NCBI GenBank assembly: GCA_002733605.1
Contig: NVWK01000001.1
Coordinates: forward strand, 62,001-126,000
Origin: Robiginitomaculum sp.
GTDB lineage: Bacteria; Pseudomonadota; Alphaproteobacteria; Caulobacterales; Maricaulaceae
DNA length: 64,000 nucleotides
Direction of reading: 5' to 3'
Position 1 is the stretch's first letter. The number at the start of each line of letters is the position of its first letter. The notes below the pieces were generated by a model. It made no database searches, was not told the origin of the DNA, and worked only from the letters and a program-made list of their open reading frames with translations. The position numbers and the translations under genes are program-made. Shown here in pieces: positions 1 to 9,859 of the stretch.

Positions 1-393
1 GACCCTGCCCATGGCAGCTTCATGCATGAAGCGCTCACCCAAACCCTGTGCGCAAAATCCTGGGAGATTTTTCAACATATGGAAAGCCTTGGCGATATCG
101 AGGCCGCACATAACTGGTTGAAAATACAAATCGACGCCGCCCACGCACTCCGCACACAAAAACTACAAGACGGAGATATTTTACTCGTTGGAATCAATCA
201 GTTCACCAAATCCGATATCCGCAAAGCCAAAACGCTTCCCAGACCAAATAACAAACCTGTTTCAAGTGATGTTATAAATACGACAAACATCACGCAGGCA
301 ATTGACCAAGCCAAAGCCGGTAAATCGATCCCTGCGCACAACAATATCTCTGCTTTCCCACCCGTGCGTGTTGCAGAAGGGTTTGAAGCATGA
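1..393 (+). CDS. mutA: methylmalonyl-CoA mutase small subunit, 3' part
   Basis: This is the C-terminal part of the small subunit of adenosylcobalamin-dependent methylmalonyl-CoA mutase, which interconverts methylmalonyl-CoA and succinyl-CoA; the start lies before the window. The frame is open from base 1 and begins D-P-A-H-G-S, the DPxGGS-like segment also seen in the large subunit encoded next. The stretch then follows MutB as far as its VVGINxY region and ends at a segment ending VAEGFEA. Family members of this subunit usually continue with a cobalamin-like domain, which is absent here. The stop overlaps the mutB start by 4 bp (ATGA), which suggests translational coupling and argues that this end is native. 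Family assignment is secure; the missing domain is inferred by comparison from memory. Confidence 0.85.
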   Translation, partial: DPAHGSFMHEALTQTLCAKSWEIFQHMESLGDIEAAHNWLKIQIDAAHALRTQKLQDGDILLVGINQFTKSDIRKAKTLPRPNNKPVSSDVINTTNITQAIDQAKAGKSIPAHNNISAFPPVRVAEGFEA

Positions 394-2591
394 CAACTCC
401 CGATTTCACAAAAATCCCGTTTTCCATGCCAAATTTGTCAGAGCCGGATTTATCAGGCGCAAAGGATGAACCACAAACGTGGCAGACACCGGAAGGAATT
501 GCCATCAAATCTGGCTATAGCGGGGTGGACACATCTGATCTGGACTTCACCAATGGCTATCCCGGCCTTGCCCCCTATGTGCGCGGCCCCTATCCGACCA
601 TGTTCATACAGCGCCCATGGACAATCCGCCAATATGCAGGGTTTTCAACAGCCGAAGACAGTAATGCCTTTTACCGTCGCAATCTCGCCGCCGGACAAAA
701 AGGCCTTTCAGTCGCGTTTGATCTGGCCACCCACAGGGGCTATGACAGCGACCATCCGCGCGTACGTGGTGATGTCGGCATGGCCGGTGTCGCCATTGAC
801 AGCCTGTATGATATGCGGATTTTATTTGACCAAATCCCGCTCGACAAAATGTCCGTGTCCATGACCATGAACGGGGCCGTCCTGCCGGTTCTTGCCATGT
901 ATATTGCCGCCGCCGAAGAACAAGGCGTGTCCCAGAACCAACTCTCCGGCACGATACAAAACGACATTCTAAAAGAGTTTATGGTCCGCAACACCTATAT
1001 CTACCCACCCGAACCCAGCATGCGGATTGTGGCCGATATTTTTGCGCATACAGCCCAACATATGCCGAAATTCAACTCGATTTCCATTTCCGGCTACCAT
1101 ATGCAAGAAGCCGGTGCCAGCGCCGACCTCGAACTGGCCTATACACTGGCTGACGGCATTGAATATGTGAAAATCGGCATCGCCAGCGGCATGGATATTG
1201 ACCAATTTGCCCCACGCCTGTCCTTCTTCTGGGGCATTGGTATGAATTATTTCATGGAAGTGGCCAAACTCCGCGCCGCCCGACTATTGTGGGCAAAATT
1301 GATGAAACCGTTTAACCCGCAAAACCCGAAATCATCAATGCTCCGCACCCATTGCCAAACCTCCGGCTGGTCATTAACCGCTCAGGATGTTTTCAACAAT
1401 GTCGGGCGTACCGCCATCGAAGCCATGGCCGCCGTAGATGGCCACACCCAGTCCCTACATACAAATTCTCTGGACGAAGCCTTGGCCCTTCCCACCGATT
1501 TCTCGGCCCGTATTGCCCGCAACACCCAAGTATTTTTGCAAGGCGAAGGCGGACATACAAATTGCATAGACCCTTGGGGGGGCTCGCATTATGTCGAACG
1601 CCTGACCCATGATTTGGCGGTGCGCGCCCTCGCCCATATCAGGGAAATCAAAGAACTGGGCGGCATGGCAAAAGCACTGGAGACGGGCATCCCCAAGCTT
1701 CGCATCGAAGAATCCGCGACCCGCATTCAAGCCCTCATCGATAGCGGCGCCCAAACCGTCGTCGGCATCAACCGCTACCCAAGTTCGGAAAAAGACGACA
1801 TCCCCCTGCTGAAAGTCGACAATGACACCGTCAGAAACGGCCAAATTGCCCGCTTGGCACAACTTAAAAAAGATCGTGATCCTGCGCAGGTAGAAACATG
1901 CTTACATGCGCTGACAAATGCGGCCACACACGGCAATGGTAATTTGCTCACCCTTGCCGTAGATGCGGCCCGCGCCAAAGCCACCGTAGGGGAAATCAGC
2001 GACGCGATCGGCAAAGTCTTTACCCGTCACGCCGCCATCCCCCAAGGCGTGAAAGGCGTTTACAAAGACGCATGGGACCAGAACAATCCGGCCTTTCGCG
2101 AAGCCCAAGACCGCATTCACGCTTTTATAGAGCTAGAAGGTCGCAAGCCCAAAATCCTCATCGCCAAAATGGGCCAGGACGGCCATGATAGAGGTCAAAA
2201 AGTCGTCGCAACAGGATTTACAGATATCGGCTTTGATGTTGTGATCGGCCCCCTCTTCCAAACCCCTGAAGAAGCCGCCGATTTGGGCATCAAAGAAGAT
2301 GTCGATGTCATCGCGGCCTCTTCTCTCGCCGCCGGACACCTGACCCTCGTGCCCGCCCTGCGCGACGCCCTAAAAGACCGCAATCATGTTGATATTATAA
2401 TCATTGTCGGCGGCGTTATCCCTCCCGAAGATATTGAAACGTTGGAAAACATGGGCGCCAAAGCCGTCTTCCCTCCCGGCACCAACATACCCGATGCGGT
2501 TTTGGCGGTTCTGGACGTTGTCAATCAGCGTCTAAGTCAGGGCGGAGAAAGCAAAGGCAAAGGCGGGGGAAGCAAATCGATACCTAGATAG
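390..2591 (+). CDS. mutB: methylmalonyl-CoA mutase large (catalytic) subunit
   Basis: Catalytic subunit of methylmalonyl-CoA mutase (733 aa), the last step turning propionyl-CoA carbon into succinyl-CoA in the cytoplasm. The N-terminal two thirds is the substrate-binding barrel (DPWGGS near the middle). The C-terminal cobalamin domain has the base-off motif DxHxxG at D597-G-H599-D-R-G602, where H599 should ligate cobalt. Length matches the family. The tail ([12 protein letters not shown]) is low-complexity and overlaps the end of the convergent reductase gene by 8 bp. The start is fixed by the ATGA overlap with mutA. Propionyl-CoA carboxylase genes 3-7 kb away complete the pathway; no epimerase is visible in the window. 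Confidence 0.97.
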   Translation: MTTPDFTKIPFSMPNLSEPDLSGAKDEPQTWQTPEGIAIKSGYSGVDTSDLDFTNGYPGLAPYVRGPYPTMFIQRPWTIRQYAGFSTAEDSNAFYRRNLAAGQKGLSVAFDLATHRGYDSDHPRVRGDVGMAGVAIDSLYDMRILFDQIPLDKMSVSMTMNGAVLPVLAMYIAAAEEQGVSQNQLSGTIQNDILKEFMVRNTYIYPPEPSMRIVADIFAHTAQHMPKFNSISISGYHMQEAGASADLELAYTLADGIEYVKIGIASGMDIDQFAPRLSFFWGIGMNYFMEVAKLRAARLLWAKLMKPFNPQNPKSSMLRTHCQTSGWSLTAQDVFNNVGRTAIEAMAAVDGHTQSLHTNSLDEALALPTDFSARIARNTQVFLQGEGGHTNCIDPWGGSHYVERLTHDLAVRALAHIREIKELGGMAKALETGIPKLRIEESATRIQALIDSGAQTVVGINRYPSSEKDDIPLLKVDNDTVRNGQIARLAQLKKDRDPAQVETCLHALTNAATHGNGNLLTLAVDAARAKATVGEISDAIGKVFTRHAAIPQGVKGVYKDAWDQNNPAFREAQDRIHAFIELEGRKPKILIAKMGQDGHDRGQKVVATGFTDIGFDVVIGPLFQTPEEAADLGIKEDVDVIAASSLAAGHLTLVPALRDALKDRNHVDIIIIVGGVIPPEDIETLENMGAKAVFPPGTNIPDAVLAVLDVVNQRLSQGGESKGKGGGSKSIPR

Positions 2592-3129
2592 TTTTCTTGA
2601 TTTTGTACTTTGAATGTACAAACCCGGAAGGGAAGCTGCTTGTTTGTGTATGCTCAAGATTAATATCGCGATCCAAGGCCCCAAACAAAGGAATGCCGCC
2701 GCCCAAAAGAACCGGGATTTGTGTCAAATTCAGACTATCAATTAAGCCACTTCGCAAAAACGACTGTATGAGTTTACCGCCGTCCACCTGGGCATTCCGC
2801 CAGCCTTCCGCATAAAGCTCTTCCATAATGTCATGCGGTGTCTGGTGGGTAATCCGAACCTTCTCCGCAAGATGCTCTGGCACATCGTCTTGGGATAAAA
2901 CCCGGCTTAAAACCACCACAGGTTTGTTATAGGGCCACGCCCCGAAGGACAGCACTTTTTCATAAGATTTCCGGCCCAACACCAACCCGTCAACACTCTC
3001 CATAAAAGCATCATAGCCATGATCTTCATTTTTGACGGACTGTTTCAACAACCAGTCCAAATCCCCGTCAAGCCTTGCAATATAACCATCAAGGCTTGAT
3101 GCAATATAGACATGTCCTATACAATTCAT
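2584..3129 (-). CDS. RibD C-terminal/dihydrofolate reductase-like family protein
   Basis: A 181-residue protein of the RibD-C/DHFR-like fold (the YwjB/YyaP-type family of NADPH-binding reductases). It begins with the family pattern of a strand followed by A-S-L-D-G-Y-I-A and DLDWL, has VLGRKSYE in the middle, and G-G-K-L-I-Q-S and [11 protein letters not shown] near the end, typical of the nucleotide-binding strands. Substrate is unknown; members are often annotated only as dihydrofolate reductase family. ATG at 3129 is chosen because the upstream in-frame codon is TTG; the start lies 4 nt after the stop of the M24 peptidase gene, so the two are probably co-transcribed. Confidence 0.85.
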   Translation of the reverse strand: MNCIGHVYIASSLDGYIARLDGDLDWLLKQSVKNEDHGYDAFMESVDGLVLGRKSYEKVLSFGAWPYNKPVVVLSRVLSQDDVPEHLAEKVRITHQTPHDIMEELYAEGWRNAQVDGGKLIQSFLRSGLIDSLNLTQIPVLLGGGIPLFGALDRDINLEHTQTSSFPSGFVHSKYKIKKTI

Positions 3130-3133
3130 AATT

Positions 3134-4414
3134 CTATCCAATCGGATCGTTAAGTGTTGTTGGCGGTGTACTAAAATATTTTGGGCCAGTCTCGCTCATA
3201 TAAAGACAATCCTCTAAACGCACACCAAATTCCCCGAATATATAGAGGCCCGGCTCGTTAGACAGGCACATGCCCTGAGCAAGCGGTGTTGTCTCGCCGT
3301 GAACAAAATTGACCTGTTCATGCCCTTCAAGGCCAATACCGTGACCTGTGCGGTGGGACAGGCCCGGCGTTTTATATCCGGGGCCATATCCTTTGCTTTC
3401 ATACAGGGCACGCACGACGTCATCTATCTGACCTGTCGGTGTGCCAAGCTGCGCCGTTTCAAACGCCAAAGCCTGACCATCGCGCACTAAATTCCAAACC
3501 TCATATTGGCGTTCACTTGGCTCTCCATGTACAAATGTGCGCGAAATATCGGATTCGTATCCGTTCACACTCGCCCCGCAATCCATCAAGACAATACCGC
3601 CCTCTTGCACCTTCTGTGGTGTTCCAGAACCATGCGGGAACGCGCTGGCTTCGTTCAGAAGCACAAGAGAAAATTCATTATGCCCCCCTAAAGCCTCGGT
3701 GGCTTTACTCATAATGGCGCGAATATCTGCCGGTGTCATCCCGGTTTCAATTTGGGGATATGTATGCCGGTACGCCGCCATAGTGATATCATTAGCCGTC
3801 TGCATAAGAGAGAGCTCTTTGGCAGATTTAATCATCCGGCAGCCCCAGACAATCTTGCCCCCCGACACGATTTCATATTGTGGAGCTATTTTTTGCAAAC
3901 CATCAACGGCAAAGAACCGAACCGTATCTTCAAACGCGATTTTTCCGCCCGAAATATTCCGGTCTTTAAGAATACCGGCAAGGCGCGCAAACGGGCTTTC
4001 ATGCTCGTTCCAGACGCGTACATCTTTGCCAACTTTCATGCTCTCGCGAATGCTCGGTTCTTCGAAATGGGGGGTCACAACACCAATCTCGCCCTCGGCC
4101 GGAATGACCGCCGCCGTGAGCCGCTCACTTCGCCACCACCGGATACCCGTGAAATATTGTAAACTTGCGCCCGCTTCCAAAACCAGCGCCTGAATACCGG
4201 CTGCGCGCATTAATTTTTGAGCCTTGGCGATACGGGCCATATGGTCACGCGCCGTAATCACCGGCACATTACCGGCTAAAGATTTAAGAACACTGGTTTT
4301 TTCGCCCCCCAAAGAGGAAGAAGAAGCAACGGGTTGCACACCACATGCCGTAACGGCAACCCCAAAAGCCGCAAGCCCTCCGGCCCCGATCAAATCCCGT
4401 TTGGTAAACTTCAT
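3134..4414 (-). CDS. exported M24 family metallopeptidase (Xaa-Pro peptidase-like)
   Basis: A 426-residue protein with the pita-bread fold of M24 peptidases (aminopeptidase P/prolidase type). An N-terminal creatinase-like domain contains YFTGIRWWRSER, and the C-terminal catalytic domain carries all five expected metal ligands: D in MDCGA, D in ESDISRTF, H in HRTGHGIG, E in SNEPGLY and E in VRLEDCLY. The N-terminus has a twin-arginine-like start (TKRDLIGAGG, KR rather than RR) and a lipobox-like V-T-A-C, so it is probably an exported lipoprotein. ATG at 4414 follows a good AAGGGGTG ribosome site; an upstream in-frame start is possible but adds residues before the signal. It lies downstream of folE with a 24-nt gap. 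Substrate is not predictable. Confidence 0.9.
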   Translation of the reverse strand: MKFTKRDLIGAGGLAAFGVAVTACGVQPVASSSSLGGEKTSVLKSLAGNVPVITARDHMARIAKAQKLMRAAGIQALVLEAGASLQYFTGIRWWRSERLTAAVIPAEGEIGVVTPHFEEPSIRESMKVGKDVRVWNEHESPFARLAGILKDRNISGGKIAFEDTVRFFAVDGLQKIAPQYEIVSGGKIVWGCRMIKSAKELSLMQTANDITMAAYRHTYPQIETGMTPADIRAIMSKATEALGGHNEFSLVLLNEASAFPHGSGTPQKVQEGGIVLMDCGASVNGYESDISRTFVHGEPSERQYEVWNLVRDGQALAFETAQLGTPTGQIDDVVRALYESKGYGPGYKTPGLSHRTGHGIGLEGHEQVNFVHGETTPLAQGMCLSNEPGLYIFGEFGVRLEDCLYMSETGPKYFSTPPTTLNDPIG

Positions 4415-4438
4415 AACGCACCCCTTCGTCATCTTACC

Positions 4439-4999
4439 CTATAAACAACTCGCATTAACAAGATTGAAAAATTCTGCCCGTTGTTCGGCTTTGTGAAATT
4501 GCCCGTCAAGCGCACTTGAAATCATCCGGTGCGGGGTTCGAATGCCCCGCATTGTCATGCACAAATGCTCCCCTTTCGCCATCACAGCCACATCTTCGGT
4601 GCCCAATATTTCGCGAACATCTTCGGAAATATCCGAGACCAGTTGTTCTTGCAATGTCAGTTTATGGGCATGTTTATGGGCAATACGGGCAAATTTAGAC
4701 AGGCCCAGCACTTTATCATCCGCAATATAGGCAATAGACACATCGCACCAAAAAGGCAGCATATGATGTTCGCACATAGACCAAACCCGCATGCCCGTCA
4801 CACACACCATCTGGTTATGTTTAACCGCATTAAAGGTCGTATCGAGCTTGCCGGGATCATATTCGATAAAATTTTGCCAAAAATTGGCAATCCGGCGCGG
4901 TGTCTCAAGCAAGCCTTCCCGGTCCGGGTCTTCACCAAGAGCGATAAGCAAGTCGCGCACAAGCACTTTGACTTTATCATGATCTATTGTTTTTGGCAT
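4439..4999 (-). CDS. folE: GTP cyclohydrolase I
   Basis: Converts GTP to 7,8-dihydroneopterin triphosphate and formate, the entry to tetrahydrofolate synthesis. The 186-residue protein has the GTP-CH-I core: the EGLLETPRR segment near residue 30, the zinc and active-site region C76-E-H-H79, the HAHKLTLQEQL helix, and the third zinc ligand C147 in H-L-C-M. Length fits the short bacterial type. ATG at 4999 is preferred over an upstream in-frame codon because it starts 10 nt after the DUF1499 gene stop and has a GAGAGA site. Two more pterin genes, a pteridine reductase and folB, lie near 36 kb. Confidence 0.97.
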   Translation of the reverse strand: MPKTIDHDKVKVLVRDLLIALGEDPDREGLLETPRRIANFWQNFIEYDPGKLDTTFNAVKHNQMVCVTGMRVWSMCEHHMLPFWCDVSIAYIADDKVLGLSKFARIAHKHAHKLTLQEQLVSDISEDVREILGTEDVAVMAKGEHLCMTMRGIRTPHRMISSALDGQFHKAEQRAEFFNLVNASCL

Positions 5000-5009
5000 G
5001 ACGATCTCT

Positions 5010-5441
5010 CTACGACAACGCAGTTCGTAACGCCTCGACACGGGCGCGGTTTACACCGCGGTCCGAATATCCGACACGCGAGCTTGAACGGATATGGATA
5101 TGATCCCCATCCAGACGCACTTCGACATCATCAACAAAGCCAAACAGCTTCGAGCGAAATTCTGCAGCAATATAATCCCCGTCATCATTTGTAATGGTGC
5201 CCCCTTGGGCAATAATCGCATCTTTAAGCGCGCCCCATTTATCCCCCGACAGCAGAGCAATTTGCGCCCGCGCCGGCACGTTTTCTTCACTGGACACGCA
5301 ATTGGGCTTGGAGGAACAGGGTGCGAGTTTGCCATCAACCAATCCGGGCGCACTTCCCTTTTGCGATTGCCGTCCTAAGATAAAAAACAAAACCAAAACC
5401 AGTCCGATCAAGCCAAGTATAATATATGCTGTAATTTTCAT
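5010..5441 (-). CDS. DUF1499 domain membrane-anchored protein
   Basis: A 143-residue protein with one N-terminal membrane helix (about residues 5-23) followed by a DUF1499 domain. Family hallmarks are visible: A-P-C-S-S-K-P-N-C-V-S-S-E early in the domain, G-D-Y-I-A-A-E-F in the middle, and a terminal S-S-S-R-V-G-Y-S-D-R-G-V-N-R-A-R-V-E. The two cysteines of the C-x6-C segment would face the periplasm. No biochemical function is established for this family. It sits just upstream of folE in the same direction, probably in one transcript with the M24 and reductase genes. Confidence 0.88.
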   Translation of the reverse strand: MKITAYIILGLIGLVLVLFFILGRQSQKGSAPGLVDGKLAPCSSKPNCVSSEENVPARAQIALLSGDKWGALKDAIIAQGGTITNDDGDYIAAEFRSKLFGFVDDVEVRLDGDHIHIRSSSRVGYSDRGVNRARVEALRTALS

Positions 5442-5531
5442 AATTGCCCTCTTTTTTGCAATTGATAGCTTACAATCAAGAGACTGCCTAGGATAAATTC
5501 ACGATGGGGGATACGAAGGAAACGGCTCCGC

Positions 5532-7553
5532 TTACGCCTCGAACTCCATAATAATTTCATCGACGGCGAGATTATCGCCTGCCCCCGCATTGATTTTTGC
5601 AATAATAGCTTTCTTCTCTGCGCGAAGAGTGTTCTCCATTTTCATGGCTTCCACTACGGCCAGAGCCTGCCCGTCCTGAACCTCGTCCCCTTCTTTCACA
5701 AGGATGGAGACGATCACCCCCGGCATAGGGCACAAGAGGAGGTTGCTCGTATCGGGTTCGATTTTCTCGGGCATAATATGGACAAGCTCAGCCGCGTAAG
5801 CGCTGCGGATTTTCACGTCAAAATCTGCGCCCCGATACTGAACCGCATAGCCTTCCGGTATGGGTCTAACCGTAAAATTGAACTCTTTATTGTCAATCAA
5901 AGCCCGCACCAATGACTGTCCCGGAACCCATGCATGGGATATCTCCAGCTCGATCGCGGCCTTGTCAGAACCATCCGTCGTGGTCACCAGACTTGTGCCA
6001 TTTGTATTTTCTATCGTCAGATCATAGATATTTTCGCCGGATTCAACCATAAACGTTCTGGCAATCACCCGCGCATGTCCCGCCAAAACGCCTGAACCAT
6101 TGGCACGACGCGTCTCGGCCTTTTGGTGCATCAGCGCACAAACGGACGCAACCGCACGCGCATTGCCCGGATTTAAATCGGCCCCTGTAAATCCGTCTGG
6201 AAACTCGTCCGCGATATAGGCCGTCGTCAAGGCGCCGCGTTCAAACCGGTCATGTTCCATCACTGTCGCGAGGAACGGAATATTATGGCCAACACCCTCT
6301 ATCTCGAACGTATCGAGCGCCTTACGCATCGCCTTAATCGCTTCCATCCGGTCTTCACCCCATGTGCACAGCTTGGCAATCATAGGATCATAATACATCG
6401 AAATCTCGCCGCCCTCATAAACGCCCGTATCATTACGAACAATCGCCCCGCTCGAGGTCTCGCCCTCGGTAGGTGGACGGTATTTTGACAAGCGCCCAAT
6501 CGATGGCAGGAAATTACGGTACGGGTCTTCGGCGTAAATACGGGACTCCATTGCCCAGCCCTTTAACTTCACATCCTTTTGTTTGATGTTCAACTCTTGC
6601 CCGTCGGCACTACGGATCATCTGCTCGACCAGATCAACACCCGTAATCAACTCCGTCACAGGGTGTTCCACCTGCAAGCGCGTATTCATTTCAAGAAAGA
6701 AAAAGTTCTGATCTTTATCTACGATAAATTCGACCGTGCCCGCACTGTCATAATCGACCGCTTTAGCTAAGGCGACAGACTCTTCACCCATAGCTTTACG
6801 CGTTTTCTCGTCAAGAAATGGAGACGGCGCCTCCTCAATCACTTTCTGGTTCCGACGCTGAATAGAACATTCCCGTTCTCCCAGATAAATAATATTTCCG
6901 TGCTTGTCGCCCAACACCTGAATTTCAATATGGCGAGGTTCGACAATAAATTTCTCGATAAAGATACGGTCATCACCAAAGGCATTTGCCGCTTCGTTTT
7001 TGGAGCTCTGGAAGCCCTCACGCGCCTCCTCGTCATTCCACGCAATCCGCATCCCTTTACCGCCGCCGCCCGCAGACGCTTTGATCATCACGGGATAGCC
7101 AACTTGGTTAGAAATTTTGACCGCCTCGTCCGCATCCTCAATCAACCCCATATGCCCCGGCACGGTGGTCACGCCCGACTTGGCCGCCAATTCCTTAGAG
7201 GTGATTTTGTCCCCCATCACCTCAATCGCGCGTACATTCGGGCCAATAAAAGCAATCCCCATCTGTTCAAGACGGTTCGCGAACTCTTTGTTTTCACTGA
7301 GAAAACCATAGCCCGGATGCACCGCATCCGCACCTGTGCTTTCAATAGCCGCAAGTATCTTATCCATCACCAAATACGATTGGCTGGCCGGAGACGCCCC
7401 AATATACACACTTTCGTCCGCCATCTCCACATGCAGCGCATTCTTGTCCGCATCCGAGTACACAGCCACAGTTTTGATGTCCATTTTACGGGCCGTTTTT
7501 ATAACACGGCAGGCAATTTCACCACGGTTGGCTATCAGTATTTTTTTTATCAT
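5532..7553 (-). CDS. pccA: propionyl-CoA carboxylase, biotin-containing alpha subunit
   Basis: Biotin carboxylase plus biotin carrier subunit of propionyl-CoA carboxylase, which makes methylmalonyl-CoA for MutAB. The 673-residue protein starts with the biotin carboxylase motif KILIANRGEIACRV, has the glycine-rich ATP loop GGGGKGMR, the substrate region ECSIQRR, and EMNTRLQVEHPVTE. A linker domain follows, then a C-terminal biotinyl domain with EAMKMEN, K638 being the expected biotin site. ATG at 7553 is chosen because it gives the canonical family start and overlaps the stop of the upstream hypothetical gene (ATGA). A closely related alternative would be methylcrotonyl- or acetyl-CoA carboxylase, but the pccB and mutAB neighbours favour propionyl-CoA. 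Confidence 0.95.
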   Translation of the reverse strand: MIKKILIANRGEIACRVIKTARKMDIKTVAVYSDADKNALHVEMADESVYIGASPASQSYLVMDKILAAIESTGADAVHPGYGFLSENKEFANRLEQMGIAFIGPNVRAIEVMGDKITSKELAAKSGVTTVPGHMGLIEDADEAVKISNQVGYPVMIKASAGGGGKGMRIAWNDEEAREGFQSSKNEAANAFGDDRIFIEKFIVEPRHIEIQVLGDKHGNIIYLGERECSIQRRNQKVIEEAPSPFLDEKTRKAMGEESVALAKAVDYDSAGTVEFIVDKDQNFFFLEMNTRLQVEHPVTELITGVDLVEQMIRSADGQELNIKQKDVKLKGWAMESRIYAEDPYRNFLPSIGRLSKYRPPTEGETSSGAIVRNDTGVYEGGEISMYYDPMIAKLCTWGEDRMEAIKAMRKALDTFEIEGVGHNIPFLATVMEHDRFERGALTTAYIADEFPDGFTGADLNPGNARAVASVCALMHQKAETRRANGSGVLAGHARVIARTFMVESGENIYDLTIENTNGTSLVTTTDGSDKAAIELEISHAWVPGQSLVRALIDNKEFNFTVRPIPEGYAVQYRGADFDVKIRSAYAAELVHIMPEKIEPDTSNLLLCPMPGVIVSILVKEGDEVQDGQALAVVEAMKMENTLRAEKKAIIAKINAGAGDNLAVDEIIMEFEA

Positions 7554-8224
7554 TTTATTGTCATATTCGATCTGTTTGGGCAAAGTTTGCTTAATTTAAC
7601 ATCAGCCTGATGTGCCCCCTTCGCAATTTTTCCCATCTTACGATGCAATTCATGAAAACTATACTCTATTCCTAAGTTATATAAGATTCCTGTTTTACAA
7701 TTGTAACTCTGAATAAGGCATGTGGAACCATCATGATTTAACTTGGTGGAATCATTTATATCTCTCCAAACCATTGTTCTATCAACTGATTTATTTGAAG
7801 CCAAAAACCAGTCATCTACATCTTCATCAAAATGAACCACTCGATTTCTCAATTCTCTCAAAGCTTTTAATTCAGTAAAGTCATCCTTCGACAACCCCGC
7901 CAAAACCGTCAGCAATTCACCTCTATTTTTTGTAAAATCTTTCTGGTCTGGCGTCCCCTTTGTACGTGAACCAGAATCGAAAATTCTCGATACTTGGGCA
8001 GTAGAATTACAAATTTCCGAAATCGAATCCCAAATTTCATTCCTATTCTCGGCAACATGTTCTTGCTTAGAATAGGCTTCCAAAGCACTATAATGAAACT
8101 GAAATTCAGAAATGCAATTTTTTATTTTTTGAAGAAAAAAACTTAACAGCATTTCATTCTCAATAATAGCCTCTGTCACCTCATCACTCACAACAAAACC
8201 ATCCAATACAAACACCCCGCTCAT
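7550..8224 (-). CDS. hypothetical protein with HEPN-like RNxxxH motif, inserted between pccB and pccA
   Basis: A 224-residue protein I do not recognise by overall sequence. It looks mainly helical. Residues 105-140 read as two helices ending in R126-N-R-V-V-H131, followed by an acidic FDEDVDDW. R-N-x3-H fits the RNxxxH (Rx4-6H) signature of HEPN superfamily proteins, many of which are RNases or toxins; that assignment is inference from a short motif. The coding DNA is clearly more AT-rich than pccA and pccB on either side, and uses codons such as ATA, TTA and AAT often. The assigned ATG and its G-rich leader lie inside a palindromic repeat (8218-8246), so the true start could be a GTG or ATG further in. 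No antitoxin-like partner is seen beside it. Confidence 0.65.
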   Translation of the reverse strand: MSGVFVLDGFVVSDEVTEAIIENEMLLSFFLQKIKNCISEFQFHYSALEAYSKQEHVAENRNEIWDSISEICNSTAQVSRIFDSGSRTKGTPDQKDFTKNRGELLTVLAGLSKDDFTELKALRELRNRVVHFDEDVDDWFLASNKSVDRTMVWRDINDSTKLNHDGSTCLIQSYNCKTGILYNLGIEYSFHELHRKMGKIAKGAHQADVKLSKLCPNRSNMTIK

Positions 8225-8304
8225 CCCCGCGAAGGCGGGGATCCAGGTTTTTGTGTCCGTGCTGGCTGGAAAGAACTGGATCCCCGCCTTCGCGGGGATG
8301 AGCG
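8218..8304. repeat. paired palindromic repeat (REP-like, inverted pair)
   Basis: Two copies of a 29-bp palindromic element face each other at 8218-8246 and 8276-8304, exactly inverted, separated by 29 bp. Each copy has the plan CGCTCAT, then a stem CCCCGC-GAAG-GCGGGG, then ATCCAG. Related copies occur at 33906-34026, 40973-40999 and 51585-51704, so this is a dispersed family in this genome. Single units resemble the extragenic palindromes (REP) found in many proteobacteria. There is no T-run after either stem, so it is not a standard terminator. It lies just past the pccB stop and contains the start codon of the hypothetical gene. Confidence 0.85.
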
Positions 8305-8326
8305 GAGGAGATGGAGGGCGTACCGA

Positions 8327-9859
8327 TCACAACGGCAAATTCCCATGCTTCTTCCAAGGGTTCTGCAAGTCCTTATCCTTCAATAACGCGAAGGCACGGC
8401 ACAATCGCTTGCGTGTCCCATGCGGCATGATGACTTCGTCAATATAGCCACGCTCGGCCGCTTTGAACGGGTTGGCAAAGTTCTTCTCGTACTCGGCTGT
8501 GTGTTCAGCAATCTTGTCCGCATCGCCGAGGTCTTTGCGGTAGAGAATCTCGACCGCGCCCTTGGCCCCCATGACAGCGATTTGTGCGCTTGGCCACGCA
8601 TAGTTAAGATCACCACGGAGATGTTTTGGTGCCATCACGTCATAGGCACCGCCGTAAGCTTTGCGGGTAATGACGGTGACTTTGGGCACTGTGGCTTCCC
8701 CGTAAGCATAAAGCAACTTGGCCCCGTGCTTGATAATCCCGCCATATTCCTGCGACGTGCCGGGGAGGAATCCGGGAACATCCACAAGGGTCAAAATCGG
8801 GATGGAGAACGCATCGCAAAACCGTACAAACCGGGCCGCCTTACGCGAGCTATCACTATCCAGACACCCGGCCAGCACCATGGGCTGATTGGCAACCACA
8901 CCAATGCTCTGACCATCAAGGCGAATAAATCCGGTCAAGATGTTCTTGGCATAGTCTTTTTGAAGCTCGTAAAAATCGCCCTCATCGGCAATCTTATGGA
9001 TAAGCTCGTGCATATCATAGGGCAGGTTCGGATTATCCGGCACCAGCGTATCAAGGGAATTATCTATGCGGTTCGCAACGTCGAAGACATGACGTACGGG
9101 CGCTTTCTCTTTATTATTGAGCGGCAGAAAATCAAAAAGGCGCCGAATTTCTGCGAGCGCCTCCATATCATTATCAAATGCCCCATCCGCCACAGAGGAT
9201 TTCGTCGTATGGGTCTTGGCGCCACCAAGTTCTTCGGCTGTCACGATTTCATTAGTCACCGTTTTGACCACATCCGGGCCAGTCACGAACATATAGCTGG
9301 TATCACGCACCATGAAAATAAAGTCGGTCAGGGCCGGAGAATACACCGCCCCGCCCGCGCATGGCCCCATAATCACACTGATCTGCGGGATGACACCGGA
9401 CGCCAACACATTGTTTTGGAACACATCCGCGTAACCGCCAAGAGACACCACACCCTCTTGAATACGCGCACCACCACTATCATTCAGGCCGATAATCGGC
9501 GCACCGTGTTTGATGGCCATGGCTTGCACCTTGCAAATTTTCTTGGCATTGGTCTCGGACAGCGAGCCGCCAAAAACGGTGAAATCCTGAGCAAATACAA
9601 AGGTCTTACGCCCATTGATCGTGCCCCACCCCGTAACAACCCCGTCACCCGAAAACTGTTTATCCTCCATACCGAAATCGGTACAGCGGTGGGAGACAAA
9701 CATGTCGAACTCTTCAAAGCTATCCTCGTCAAGCAACAGGCCAATCCGCTCACGCGCCGTCAGCTTGCCTTTGCCGTGCTGCGTTTCAATCCGCGCCTGA
9801 CCGCCGCCTAAACGCGCCTGCGCACGCCGCTCTTCGAGTTGTTCGAGAATATCTTGCAT
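8327..9859 (-). CDS. pccB: propionyl-CoA carboxylase, carboxyltransferase beta subunit
   Basis: Carboxyltransferase subunit of propionyl-CoA carboxylase (510 aa). It transfers the carboxyl from biotin on PccA to propionyl-CoA. The two crotonase-like halves are evident: GKLTARERI near the N-terminus, GGSLSE and [12 protein letters not shown] in the first half, [11 protein letters not shown] at its oxyanion region, then V-D-V-P-G-F-L-P-G and [10 protein letters not shown] in the second. ATG at 9859 is preferred because it follows a G-rich ribosome site and gives the normal family N-terminus. pccA lies about 0.8 kb downstream in the same direction, with the HEPN-like gene between them. Confidence 0.96.
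   Translation of the reverse strand: MQDILEQLEERRAQARLGGGQARIETQHGKGKLTARERIGLLLDEDSFEEFDMFVSHRCTDFGMEDKQFSGDGVVTGWGTINGRKTFVFAQDFTVFGGSLSETNAKKICKVQAMAIKHGAPIIGLNDSGGARIQEGVVSLGGYADVFQNNVLASGVIPQISVIMGPCAGGAVYSPALTDFIFMVRDTSYMFVTGPDVVKTVTNEIVTAEELGGAKTHTTKSSVADGAFDNDMEALAEIRRLFDFLPLNNKEKAPVRHVFDVANRIDNSLDTLVPDNPNLPYDMHELIHKIADEGDFYELQKDYAKNILTGFIRLDGQSIGVVANQPMVLAGCLDSDSSRKAARFVRFCDAFSIPILTLVDVPGFLPGTSQEYGGIIKHGAKLLYAYGEATVPKVTVITRKAYGGAYDVMAPKHLRGDLNYAWPSAQIAVMGAKGAVEILYRKDLGDADKIAEHTAEYEKNFANPFKAAERGYIDEVIMPHGTRKRLCRAFALLKDKDLQNPWKKHGNLPL

Noticed and set aside
6900..7610. 236-residue open frame opposite pccA
   Set aside because: Antisense to a well-conserved gene with no recognisable family pattern.
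8218..8304. CRISPR-like array from paired repeats
   Set aside because: Only two inverted units with one spacer; no array of direct repeats, no cas genes, and the same units occur singly elsewhere.
8420..9811. 463-residue open frame on the plus strand opposite pccB
   Set aside because: It lies wholly antisense to pccB, which matches its family throughout; the protein sequence is composition-driven.
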